From: Iris pallida
Taxonomy: Eukaryota > Streptophyta > Magnoliopsida > Asparagales > Iridaceae
Assembly (NCBI GenBank): GCA_029216955.1
Contig: JANAVB010044017.1
Coordinates: 818,498-882,497, forward strand
Direction: 5' to 3'
DNA length: 64,000 bases
Under the pieces are notes generated by a model. The model was not told the DNA's origin, searched no databases, and was given only the letters and a program-made list of their open reading frames with translations. Made by a program: the position numbers and the translations under genes. Below are positions 20,104 to 30,629 of this stretch, piece after piece; the first letter of the stretch is position 1, and every line of letters starts with the position of its first letter.

Positions 20104-22899
20104 TGTTTGTTGATAATTTCTCTGAGTTTAACCTTTTTATAATTAATTAATAATTAATTCTTATAATATTCGTATTTCGGGATTAGTACAACGGAACTAA
20201 GATCAGTCAATTCCAGTGATCTCACATCGCTAAAATTGGCAAAACGGACACGTGGATCACTATAATAAGATTATTAACTTTACCGTTAATCATCTTATCT
20301 CGATTTGCGTGTCGTAAGTTTCGACGTACGAATAACGAAGTACACTTTATATCTCTGATAATTAGACTAGATTTGATCCTGTTTGACCCAAGATTGACCA
20401 GTTGACCAAAGTCAACTATAAGTCAACACTTGACCTAGTTTGACTAGATTATTGACCGGAGTTGACCTAGAGTTGTTTTGACTTAGAAGAACCTAGGATA
20501 AAATAGATTGCTTGTAGAGATTTATTTATTACAACTTGAACACCTTGTAACCTGTGTTGCTTTAAATAGGACTCTGTGGCTTCAGTTGGACCCCCTATAC
20601 TTATCAGCTGCTCAGGTTATCAGGCGAGTACATTCTCTGATTATTTCATATCTTGTTTAGGATTATATTCCTGTTTTAGATTATCTTACTTGATGCTGAC
20701 ACGTTGGTAACACGGATTAGTACTATATGGATCCCTTCATGAGATGTTATCCCTCTCGGGAGCATCAGATACTTTTGTCCTGTGTGTTTCACTTACATCA
20801 CGTATCTCATGCTTCTATTATCATGAATCTTCGGGAATCAGCTAGTGACTCATGTACCCTCATGATCACCGAGCCTTCACGAATCAATTCATGAATCACC
20901 CTTTATGGGCAACGTAGTATAATCATGAATCTTAACGTAACTTGAATGGATCTTTGTGTATTGATTGGAGATGGGGGAGTATAAAAGAACATGTGAGTAA
21001 ATCCAAGTAGTGTAATCATGAATCAATTCCAAGTAGTGTAATCATGAATCAGTCCTTAGCCATTCACATGTTTATCCAGTACTCTGAATCACTAGCACTG
21101 TCTCTCTTTATATATATCGTAGATATTTACTTACAGTCTCTCTTTTACATTATGCTATTCTTCAGATCCTGTATTTTATTCTCTAGCATGATTACATTTC
21201 CTTTTCTGCTATGACTTGTTGAGATGTATTGTGCTCGCTCCTGTCCTGACTGGACCTGTTGATAAATTTTACAAATAGCTTAGAGGTTGCCTGCTAGTCT
21301 AGAGGAGACACATTAGAGATTGTTTAGCTAGCTATTTTCAGTTGTCTGGAGTTGTATTTACCTTATGGATTACTGTATTTGAGCTTTGAGACGTATTTTT
21401 GGGTTTGTGTATCTTAGACACTTAGACTTCTATCTGCTGTATCTCTTTTGGATTTCATGTTTTACCTATCTTCCATTATGCTCTACCTTAGATGTGATTG
21501 AGTTTACATTCTGCTATGTCACCCCCATTGGGGGAGTATAAACTGCTTAACCTTATACTGTTAGATGTATGAGACCTAGGACAGCGTTGTACCGCCGACA
21601 CTGTGGCGTAGACTGGGCGTCGTTACGTTCTCGTGCCCTAACTCTAGGGTGCGGGTCGTGACAGTTCCCTAGAGTTCTCAACATAAAAATACTGCAGATC
21701 TGATAAGTGCTGATGTATACCCTCAAATGTCATAGGATAAGAATGAGGAGGAACAGGTGCTGTGGGAGCTGTAGGAGTAGGTACAGGAGGAGTAGGTACA
21801 GTAGGTGGAGGAACAGATGCAATGCTGCGACGAGAGAGTTTGAGAAACTTGGGCTCGGGGTCGACAGCACAAGTAGATAAATCAATATCAAATCTCGGAA
21901 AAATGCGAGGAATAAGCATCGCATAAGATAGGTTGCGGTCTCTCCCGCAACATCTACCCATCATCTGGATGATAGTCTTAGGGGCAGAAAAAGGAATCCC
22001 CTTAAGAATATGATAAAGAGCAGAAAGCTCAAGTGTAGTGACATCATCTTTAGAAGTGGATTTTGGAAGTAAGGTGGAATAGATGATGCGATGTAATTCG
22101 TAGTTAAACAAGTTCAAGTTATTAGCCTTGAACTTTCCAGGAAGAACGCGTGCGGGCGCACAAAGTTCATTCTTGAAACTAACGAGTGTCGTGCCATCGG
22201 GAAAATCAAAATCAGTGATGTCATCTAGCGGGGCACCTTCGTTTGGGATACCAAGGATTTCCGCTAACGTTTTATTAGTGAATTCGATATCAATTCCTTC
22301 GACACGTGTCCTCGCTGTAAAAGTGTCTAACACGAAATTATAATAGAATAATCTAATGGCATTAGTGGCAATAGAGAATTGTAAGATGACAAAGTGTTCT
22401 AACCCTAATACCTCAAAATAAGGGCGGTGATCCGAAAAAAACAGTCCACTTAATCGGTGATCCGGTGCAAATAGTACGCATGATAAAGTCGGCATACCAC
22501 AATAAAGCTTGATCGAAAGTTTTAAAGTAAAACTCATCCGACGCACCATCGTCCGATTGGACCGAAGAAAAGAGGCAATCCGTATGCGGATCTGAAGACG
22601 ATGCCTCTTCACTGGCATTGGTCTTCTTCCTCTTGAAGGGATTGGACTTAGGCATTCTTTCCCAAAAATTTCTAGAAACCCTAAGTATTGAAAAGTGGAG
22701 GAAAGAAGGGATTATACCTTCCAAGAATTGAATATGTTGTAGAGGATGACGATCTCCGCACGAATCCAAAGTTTTGACGAGAAACTCCACAAGGATTGGA
22801 AGAACAATGATGGAGAAGAAGCTAGGGTTTCGGAGGGGCGCTGCTGCTGTTATGAAGATGTGGGGAAGAATGAAGAAGAAGGAAGCCTCGGGTTGGTAC

Positions 22900-22962
22900 T
22901 GGTATATATAAATACCCAACCGAACTCTGGCCGAATTCGGATCGAACTCGGACCGAATTCGT
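22900..22962 (-). promoter_or_regulatory. internal promoter of the third ORF (copia A)
   Basis: On the minus strand a TATA-like TATTTATATATA (22902-22913) lies about 250 bases before the third-ORF ATG. Just upstream (22920-22962) is an array of GAATTCGG/GAGTTCGG motifs, the same motifs that lie upstream of the TATA box in this family's LTR. The region after the TATA box is pyrimidine-rich (TTCCTTCTTCTTCATTC), as in copia B. Confidence 0.6.
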
Positions 22963-23138
22963 CAAGGGTTGCCTGGCTATATATATATAAAAAAAATTCA
23001 AATGAGGCCACATTCTTTTTTATTAATTCGTTTCAAATGCTTAATTCAAAGTTTAGTAATTTTAAATCTCAAAATAATATAATTAATATTATTTTATAAA
23101 TTAATATTCTCTACTTCAGTATCTGTCTCAGATTAGCT

Positions 23139-23228
23139 GTAGGAGTACTGTCCCAGCTAACGGAGGTTCACCAGGGAACTCTTAAATACCGCTTCGCTTC
23201 GACCGTAGTCGTGGTGACAGACAGACTC
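23139..23228 (-). promoter_or_regulatory. 90-nt conserved block between pol and third ORF (copia A)
   Basis: Non-coding, GC-richer than its surroundings. On the minus strand it matches 42458-42547 of copia B base for base over 90 positions with about eight or nine differences and no gap. It lies shortly after the pol stop. Role unknown; an RNA structure or a cis element is possible. Confidence 0.6.
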
Positions 23229-23288
23229 TTTTTAGGCTTGTCTCGAAAACAGTTTATGAGTATCGAATAAATAATAAATAAAACAAAA

Positions 23289-26200
23289 TTAATTAATATT
23301 ATTGATATCTAAAATTTCTAATTCTCGACGTAAATAGTTGAAACGATCTTTCGCTAAAGGTTTTGTGAGTATATCAGCTAATTAATTCTGTGTGTCTATG
23401 TATACAAGGTCTATATCTCCATTTTGTTGATGATCTCTAAGAAAATGATGTTGAATCTCGATATGTTTAGTACGAGAATGACATACAGGATTCTTAGTTA
23501 AATTAATAGAACTAGTATTATCACAGAAAATGGGTTTGTGTGAAAAATGCAATCCATAGTCTTCTAAGGTTTGTTTCATCCACAAAATTTGTGCACAACA
23601 ACGTCCTGCGACGATATACTCAGCCTCGGCTGTTGATAATGCAATAGAATTTTGCTTTTTACTAAACCAAGAGACTAGAGCTTTTCCTAGGAAATGACAT
23701 GTGCCGCTAGTGCTTTTTCTATCTACTTTGCATCCAGCAAAATCAGCATCGGAGTAACCGGTTAGGTCAAACGACGTAGTTTTGGGATACCATAAGCCGA
23801 CAGAAGAAGTGCCTTTAAGGTATCGGAAGATACGCTTAACTGCGCACAAATGTGATTCCTTAGGATTAGCTTGAAAATGTGCACATAAGCAAACACTCAA
23901 CATAATGTCTGGTCGACTAGCAGTTAAATATAGTAAGCTGTCGATCATACCTCGATACTTACGTATGTCGACAGATTTGCCTTGTTCATCAATATCAAGC
24001 TTGGTTGAAGTCGCCATTGGAGTGCTGAGTGGTTTTGCTGTTTCCATGTCAAACTTCTTCAATAGATCCTTTGTGTATTTTGCTTGATTTATGAACGTCC
24101 CATTGTTGGTTTGTTTGATTTGCAGTTCGAGAAAGAATTTTAGGTCTCCCATCATGCTCATCTCAAACTCTTTCTGCATACACTTTGAAAATTCTTGACA
24201 AAGAGATTCATCAGTAGATCCAAAGATAATATCATCTACATAGACTTGAATCAAAAAAATATTATTATTCAAGGACTTTATAAACAAAGTAGTGTCAACT
24301 TTTCCTTTGAAAAACCGTTATCAAGTAGAAAGTGCTTAGACGATCGTATCAAGCACGAGGGGCTTGTTTCAAACCGTATAGAGCTTTCTTCAACTTGAAA
24401 ACATATTCAGGAAGTTTAAAATCAGTAAAACCGGGTGGTTGAGCTACATAAACCTCTTCTTTTATAAAACCATTTAAAATGCACTTTTGACATCCATTTG
24501 AAATAACTTAAAATTATGAAAACATGCAAATGAACATAACATACGAATGGATTCTAATCTCGCAACTGGGACATAAGTCTCATCGTAGTCGATACCTTCT
24601 TCCTGATTGTATCCTTGAGCTACGAGTCGAGCCTTATTACAAGTCACTAAACCATTCTCGTTCAGTTTATTTCGGAATACCCATCGGGTGCCAATGACCG
24701 GATGATCAATAGGCTTGGGAACAAGTTCCCAAACTTGATTCCGTTCGAATTGGTTTAATTCCTCTTGCATAGCATCTAACCAAAAATTATCACTACATGC
24801 TTCATCAATATTTTTGGGTTCAAACTGTGAGACAAAAGCAACACAAGAAGCTATATCTTTATTGGAGGAACGAGTACTTACACCTTTGGTAATCTCACCA
24901 ATTACCAAGTCCTTTGGATGACTAGCCAAGAATCTCATCTCTTTTGGTGTAGTCTCAGGATTGCTAGTTCCGGCTTCTTTGCTTGGAGGTTCATCTGATG
25001 CCTGATGTGATGATTCTGTATCTTTGTGTGAAGGTTTTGCAGTGGCTGTACTTGGTGCGATTATGTTTTTATTGTCATCATCGTCTAAGTGTTGATTTAG
25101 CTCATCAAACTTGACGTTGATAGATTCTTCAATGATCATGGTTCTTTTGTTGAAGACTCTATATCCTTTGCTCTTTGCTGCATAACCTAAAAATATACCT
25201 TCATCGGCCTTTTCATCAAATTTACTCAAATTATCTTTGGTATTAAGAATAAAATATTTACAACCAAAGATTTTAAAATAAAAAACATTTGGTGTTCTAT
25301 CAAACCATAATTCATAGGGAGTCTTCTTCGATATAGGTCGAATTAGAACCCTATTGAGAATATAGCATATTGTATTTACGGCTTCAGCCCATAAATACCT
25401 AGGTAGATTAAACTGGTTTAACATAACTCTAGCCATTTCAGATAGAGTTCTATTCTTACGTTCCACAACTCCATTTTGTTGCGGAGTCCTAAGGCAAGAG
25501 AATTCATGCAGATAACCGTGTGTGTCACAAAATTGCTTGAATTCTGCATTCTCAAATTCGTCGCTATGATCACTACGAATACGAGTAATCATAAACCCTT
25601 TTTCATTATGTACTTTCTTGCAAAAGGTGACGAATTCTGATAATGTATCATTCTTGCGTGCAAAAAAATAAACCCATATATATCTAGAGAAGTTATCTAT
25701 AATGACAAATGCATATAACTTACCACCTAGACTAGCAATTCTGCTGGGTCCAAATAAGTCCATATGCAACAATTGTAAAGGTCTAGTGGTACTTACAGCG
25801 TTCTTGGATTTGAATACGGATTTGGTAGCTTTGTTCTTTTCACATTCACTACATACCGTATCCTTCTTGAAAGAAATATCCGGTAAGCCGCGTACCAACT
25901 TCTTCGTAGATAATCTTGAAATTATATCCATGTTTGCATGACCGAGTCTTATATGCCATAGTTGACTCTCAATCCTTTTGGCCATCAAACATCTACCTGC
26001 TGTGTTAGCATCTTCCAACAAATAATACATATATATTGTCTTCCCTAATACCTTCAAATATAGTACTGCTAGTTGAACTATCAATAATAGTACATTTATC
26101 TTTTACGAAGTTAATGCCATAACCATGATCAGCTAAATGGCTTATGCTGAGCAGATTATGTTTTAACTCGGTAACAAGACAAATATCTTTAATCACCGGA

Positions 26201-26382
26201 TAGGGAGCCTTACCAATGTCACTGATATCGATTATGTACCCTCTCAAATTATTACCGAAGGAGACGTATCCTTCTTTATTCCTCTTCGAAAGTGTTGCAA
26301 ATAATGAGGCATCACCGGTCATGTGCCGTGAGCAACCGCTGTCGAGGATCCATTTGCTCCTAGCTTGTGAAGGGTGTCCCAC
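23289..26382 (-). pseudogene. pol: copia A pol (protease, integrase, RT, RNase H)
   Basis: Opens at 26382 with the aspartic protease (WILDSGCSRHMTGD, catalytic DSG). A frameshift near 26035 precedes the pre-integrase zinc region (LWHIRLGHANMD, CSECEKNKATKS). The integrase core follows: MDLFGP (first Asp), RSDHSDEFENAEF (second Asp; the usual HGGEF is altered to HSDEF), QQNGVVERKNRT (Glu). A one-base loss near 24476, right after the RT motif FQMDVKSAF, breaks RT; the frame is recovered before YVDDIIFGSTDES (catalytic YVDD, about 24240). RNase H has DADFAGC and STAEAEY. A stop at 23384-23382 precedes LADILTKPL, and the frame ends at 23289. The CAA codon at that place in copia B has become TAA. 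Confidence 0.92.
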
Positions 26383-28209
26383 CTACAAAACAATTTGCAG
26401 ATGAAAATTTTGGTTCCCATTTCATGTAGGGTCTTGACTGGTTAGTTTTCGGTATCCATGCATAAATATTTAAATCTACTAACTTTCTGATTCTACATGC
26501 AGAAGATATATGACCAATGAGGCCACAATAATGATATTTAGCATGTTGAGTGTTGAAAGTAGTGTGAGGTGCATGATTGGTAGGTTTTGGTTTTCTAGTA
26601 TAGAAGAATGCATGCCTATTAGTCTTCTTAGGCATAGTCTTGGTATGGTTTGGTCTGACAGTGTTGGGCGTGTTCCGATGATTCGGTAATTGACACGTGT
26701 TAGAATAGGAAGCAGAAACTTCAGGCCGTTTTCCTAAGCTAATTTTCAACTTTTTGGAAGTGTCATATAATCTAGTATAGTCAGATGTAAGTGAATCTAA
26801 TATGACATATGCACACTAGAGACTCTTTCTCTCCTTAGATAGGTCTTCCTTTAACTTGATAATAGTTTGGTCTTTTTCTTCGTATAGCTTAACAGTCTCG
26901 TGTAACAACAATTTAATAGAAGAAAGCTCACCAGACTCATTTGAAGAGTCATTATCTCTAACCTGATCTAGTAGGTCGGTAAGTCTTCTTATTTCACCTT
27001 TGTACTCTTTGAGTACCTTCTTAGAGGTTTTATATTTGCTACGCAGTTTCCTGTAATCATCTAACAGTTCACTGAAAGCCTTTCCTAATTGTTCAAAGGT
27101 GAAATCATCATAAGGGTCAAATAGAGGATTAGTGATTACCTGATCGCAAGCCATCAAGCACACATTTACAGCGTCATCTGATTGTTCATCTTTTGAGTCG
27201 CTGGCTTCACTTTCATGCCATATGCTTGTGTTGGCGTACTTCCTTGATGTAGATTTCTTCAGGTAGCCTTTGTCATATTTGCTATTTTTCTTTAATAATG
27301 ATGCTGAGGGACAATCTTTCTTCATGTGTCCTTTCTTCTTGCATCCGTAGGAAATAGGATCTTCCTCATTGTTGTTGTTGTCTTTGCTGTCCTTTGTTCT
27401 TCTGTTAAATCTCATGAACTTCTTGAACTTTCTTACCAGAAGAGCTTGATCTTCAGAGTCAGAGTCGCTGTCGTCGGAATCATCTTCGATGGTTCTTCTA
27501 TGTTTAGCCTTGAGAGCGATCGTCTTCTCTGACTTTTCCTTTGGTGTAGCATCTTCAAAGTCTTGAAGTTCTAACTCGTGAGTGAGTAGCTTACCCATGA
27601 GTGTTTCTAGAGACATTGTTGAGAGGTCGTTCCCTTCAATGATTGCTGTAGCCTTTGGAATCCAGTTCTTTGTAAGGGCTCGTAGAAATTTACGAATCTT
27701 CTCATGGTTATTGTAATCCTTGCCTAGTGAGGACAGAGGATTTACAATATCTAAGAATCTTGTAAACTCTGAGTGACTGATTCACTTGGCTTCATTTTGA
27801 ACGCCTCATACTCCTGAGTAAGTCTGCTAATCTTTAACTCCTTTACTTGTGTTGTTCCTTCGTGGGTTACTTCCAGAAGTTTCCACACATCATTTGATGT
27901 TGTGCAAGTAGAAAACCTGTTGAATTCAGTTCTGTCTAAAGCACAAAATAAAGCGTTAATAGCACGTGCGTCAAGACTGGCTTTTTTTTCTTCCTCTGTA
28001 TATTTGCCATTGGGTTTTTCAGCTAAAACACCATTAACATAAATACGAGGTGGCTTTTTATAGCCATCAATAACCACAGACCATAAGTCAAAATCAAGAG
28101 ATTTCAGAAAGAAACTCATACGTGTTTTCCAATAAGTGTAGTTTATGCTATCAAACAGTGGAGGTCTGTTTGTGGCTTGGCCTTCACTTGTGAATTTCAC
28201 AGTTGCCAT
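26360..28209 (-). pseudogene. gag: copia A gag
   Basis: Starts MATVKFTSEGQATNRPPLFD at 28209, the usual copia Gag opening, followed by NYTYWKTRM and FFLKSLDFDLWS. A frameshift near 27765 is followed by the long second frame with a Ser/Asp-rich segment, zinc knuckle one SYGCKKKGHMKKDC (first Cys changed to Ser), a coiled-coil-like region (YRKLRSKYKTSKKVLKEYKG) and zinc knuckle two YHYCGLIGHISSAC (first Cys changed to Tyr). A stop at about 26818 lies in the hinge. Gag ends FVGGTPFTS then TAG, overlapping the start of pol, which is in the +1 frame. Long coiled-coil Gag proteins are typical of Sireviruses. Confidence 0.9.
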
Positions 28210-28322
28210 ATGTAATGCTGTGATCTATATAAAAATTGAATATAACTATAATTTTACCTTGCTTTACCTGTATAATCCGCTTTGATATACCTCTAGATGG
28301 AGAGCCTGCTTATAGAGAACCT

Positions 28323-28334
28323 GCTTTGATACCA
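28323..28334 (-). promoter_or_regulatory. primer binding site, copia A
   Basis: On the minus strand TGGTATCAAAGC starts two bases after the 5' LTR end. It is complementary to the 3' end of plant initiator tRNA-Met with one mismatch (A for G at base 9 of the canonical TGGTATCAGAGC). Confidence 0.9.
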
Positions 28335-28336
28335 AT

Positions 28337-29415
28337 TGTAGGAACGAAATCGTAAAGCAGAATACTCTAGAGGGGGTGAATAGAGTCGGCAGCAAAATAT
28401 TGCTAATTAAAAACTTGTTAGCAGTTAGATCACAGATAAAATAATAATCACAAAAAGTAAATGACAGAATTTAAAAGAGATCAGAAGGCAAACGCAAACA
28501 CCGAGATTTATACTGGTTTTCCTCTTGTGAGGACTAGTCCAGTCGGAAGAACTCTAGCTTCCAGTTGAATCCACTATTGGAAAATCCCACAAGTTTTCAT
28601 ACGAAGTCCTTACAACTTCTACAAACGCGAGCTTTGATACGAAGAACTCGACCAACTTCAATTGTGAAGAATTGAATCTTCTATCAAGCCTCTGATTACA
28701 ATCGCTCTGAAACTTCTAGACCGTACCGTACTGGCAAATCGACTAGAGGATTGTAACTGGCTTGGGATTTGAAAATGAAAGCTTTTAGAACTCTTTGGAA
28801 GAATGAAAGCTTAGGAAGAGAAGAGATTGAAAATTAATTGGTGATTTGAAATGATCGAAATAGTTCTCTATTTATAGTTTTTCTAAAGACAGAACTCTGA
28901 CAGAATTCGGACAGAATTCAGACAGAACTCTTTGTAACAAACCGTAACTGAAGGATGACCAAGTTCAAAAACCCAACGTTCACTAACGTTCCAAATGGCC
29001 GAACTCTGGCCGAACTCGGCCCGAGTTCTCCTGGGGTTCTGCCAGTTCATTTTTGGAGAAAATAAATTTTGGCTTTTTGAAAGATCCTTCAGAAGCTTTT
29101 TGTAAAAAGAATATTTTTCAAAAACGTAGGTCATTTGTAAAGAATAGGATGATTTTGAAAAACATTTTAGGATAGCCTATTTTCCAGTACGACTCGGTGT
29201 ACAATGTATTCCAAGACTTAATAAAATAAAAATTATATTGCATAACAGAAAGTATATTCTGAATGGCAAACAGCTTCAGTCTTGAACATTGTTGATATCC
29301 ATTGTTGAGCAGTGTCCAAAATGTCGTAGGTAAACATCTGAGTTGACTTGCATTTATATCAAGACAGTTTGATCAATTATTAAAATTAGGTTTGACCATA
29401 ACCAATGGGCCAACA
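28337..29415 (-). repeat. copia A 5' LTR, 1079 bp
   Basis: On the minus strand runs from TGTTGGCCCATTGG to TTTCGTTCCTACA. TATA box (minus) at 28868-28877, with GAATTCGG-type motifs upstream (about 28890-28930 and 28995-29026). It differs from the 3' LTR by scattered substitutions and small indels. Confidence 0.95.
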
Positions 29416-30600
29416 GTATCTGCTCCAACACTACTAATCGTTGGTTGTATGAATCCATAGTAGATGACAGTCTCATACTGCTATCAACCATCAAATCCTG
29501 CATCATCGTCAGCCTCTCGTCCATGGACAGCTATGATGCCTGCAGCTCCGTCACGCTGCGCTGGGTCGACGCTTTAATATTAGTAACGCTATGCTTTGTC
29601 CTCTCAGTCATATCTATGATCTCCTTGATGCTGCACTCGAGTGTATCTAATCGTGTGATGAGCGTGGCATCGTCCGTCTGCGGTTGAGATGGGGGCGGAT
29701 CGTAAATCCTTTATAGCATATCGTCACGGAGAGACTCAATATGACGATCAACCATCTGTTGGACTCGGGTAGACTGCTGCGAGGGTTATGGGCCATGCAC
29801 ACTAGCAGCGGAGGCCCTAGAGGACTGTGTTGAAACTAAGGTGCCATAAGATCACGTACCGTAGTACATTCCCCTATAGAGACTACCAGCGGCGGTCACC
29901 CGCAGCTCGTCCTCCGATGGAGCTGGAGCAGGCTGTAAGGAAGTACCGACCTCTCCCGGTGTAAGTATATTAGCAGCCGCCTACTCGCGAAGCTTAAGAT
30001 ACTCGGCCTATAAAGTTTGGATACTCTATAATTTGTAATGTCTAATGTACTTATTATTACTAACTACATGAATATTTATTTGCATGTTTACTAAGTTATG
30101 TTAAAATTAACACGAAGTATTCAAATTAACTATAAGAATTAAAATACTTACATAGACCTGCTCGGCCCTCTCGTCAATAAGCTTCCCGCCCTTCTGATGG
30201 GTTGCTAGGAAGACGGTCACCATGTTGGTGTCATCACCTCTCTTTAACTGTTAAAAATATATTATTTCGTACTAAAATTAAATATTTATTTCTAGTACTA
30301 ATTTATCAGACTTGTATTAAAATACTGTCTGAAATAGAAAAACATACCAAACAACAAAAATATTTCGTCATTGGAATCGACCTACCGCACCACTTTGACG
30401 CCTTCTTCCTAGCCGCCTTGGCCTTCTCAGGCTTTTTCTTGTACCTTGGCTCGTCGAATCAAGACTTCATCGCAGTCCACTAATTAGGGGTGATCCAACC
30501 TTCGATCGGCTTTCCGGCGCGATCACGAGCCTTCTGGTCATTAATAGCATCACGTACCAACTTGGCGGCGATGATATGAAACATCTCCTCGACCAACTCG
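29416..30600 (-). pseudogene. TnpA-like gene, exons (CACTA-1)
   Basis: Minus-strand fragments of the second CACTA protein, a TnpA-like DNA-binding protein (Transposase_24 type). The segment 30600-30360 reads KLVRDAINDQKARDRAGKPI and RYKKKPEKAKAARKKASKW. An exon at 30247-30152 (96 bp) is bounded by an acceptor (TTTTTAACAG) and a donor (GTAAGT) and reads RGDDTNMVTVFLATHQKGGK plus LIDERAEQVY, a hallmark TnpA motif. After an intron, the C-terminal part (about 30015-29416) carries RVQQMVDRHIESLRDDML and a coiled-coil-like segment (DTLECSIKEIIDMTERTKHS). At least four in-frame stops. The last part lies across copia A at 15448-15273. Confidence 0.75.
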
Positions 30601-30629
30601 GCCCGGTGCGATAGATAGAAATATGTTTC

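Larger units (their letters stand above)
17392..21663 (+). mobile_element. solo LTR of a gypsy-like element, 4272 bp
   Basis: Starts TGTGAGCACCCTGAATTTCG and ends GCGGGTCGTGACA, with the target duplication GTTCC on both sides (17387-17391, 21664-21668). No internal domain is present, so it is a solo LTR left by recombination between two LTRs. The end matches the LTR ends of element 1 and the LTR at 62818. It contains a GC-rich island (about 18480-18970), four 158-bp tandem units (19403-20036) and a conserved core with antisense ORFs. Bases 17700-18060 match the gypsy D LTR (57165-57500) and a fragment at 52310-52640. Long ORFs in the GC island (for example 18619-19023, minus) are probably compositional. 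Confidence 0.93.
17094..22655 (-). pseudogene. copia A third ORF (env-position), split by a solo LTR
   Basis: Coding parts are 22655-21664 and 17391-17094. The start is the ATG at 22655 (MPKSNPFKRKKTN, a basic nuclear-localisation-like opening). After a frameshift near 22435 it continues ATNAIRLFYYNFVLDTFTAR, LAEILGIPNEGAPLDDITDF, then a Pro-rich segment and MTFEGIHQHLSDL. The solo LTR interrupts just after SREL. Taking away 4272 bp plus one 5-bp duplication restores the same frame, which then reads QAIANSFADMRFAQTGHY and ends in an Asp-rich tail. The central region resembles the domain catalogued as 'putative plant transposon protein' (PF20167 by my reading). In Sireviruses this position holds an env-like ORF of unknown function. 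The intact homologue is at 43011-44306. Confidence 0.85.
15454..29415 (-). mobile_element. copia A: Sirevirus-like Ty1/copia element
   Basis: A minus-strand LTR retrotransposon, about 9.7 kb once the solo LTR (17392-21663) is set aside. LTRs are 28337-29415 (5') and 15454-16537 (3'). The target duplication is GTATT/GTATC (15449-15453, 29416-29420; one mismatch). A primer site complementary to initiator tRNA-Met lies beside the 5' LTR. Gene order is gag, PR-IN-RT-RH, third ORF, the Sirevirus/Maximus layout. Copia B is the same family. All genes are broken, so it is dead. Confidence 0.93.
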
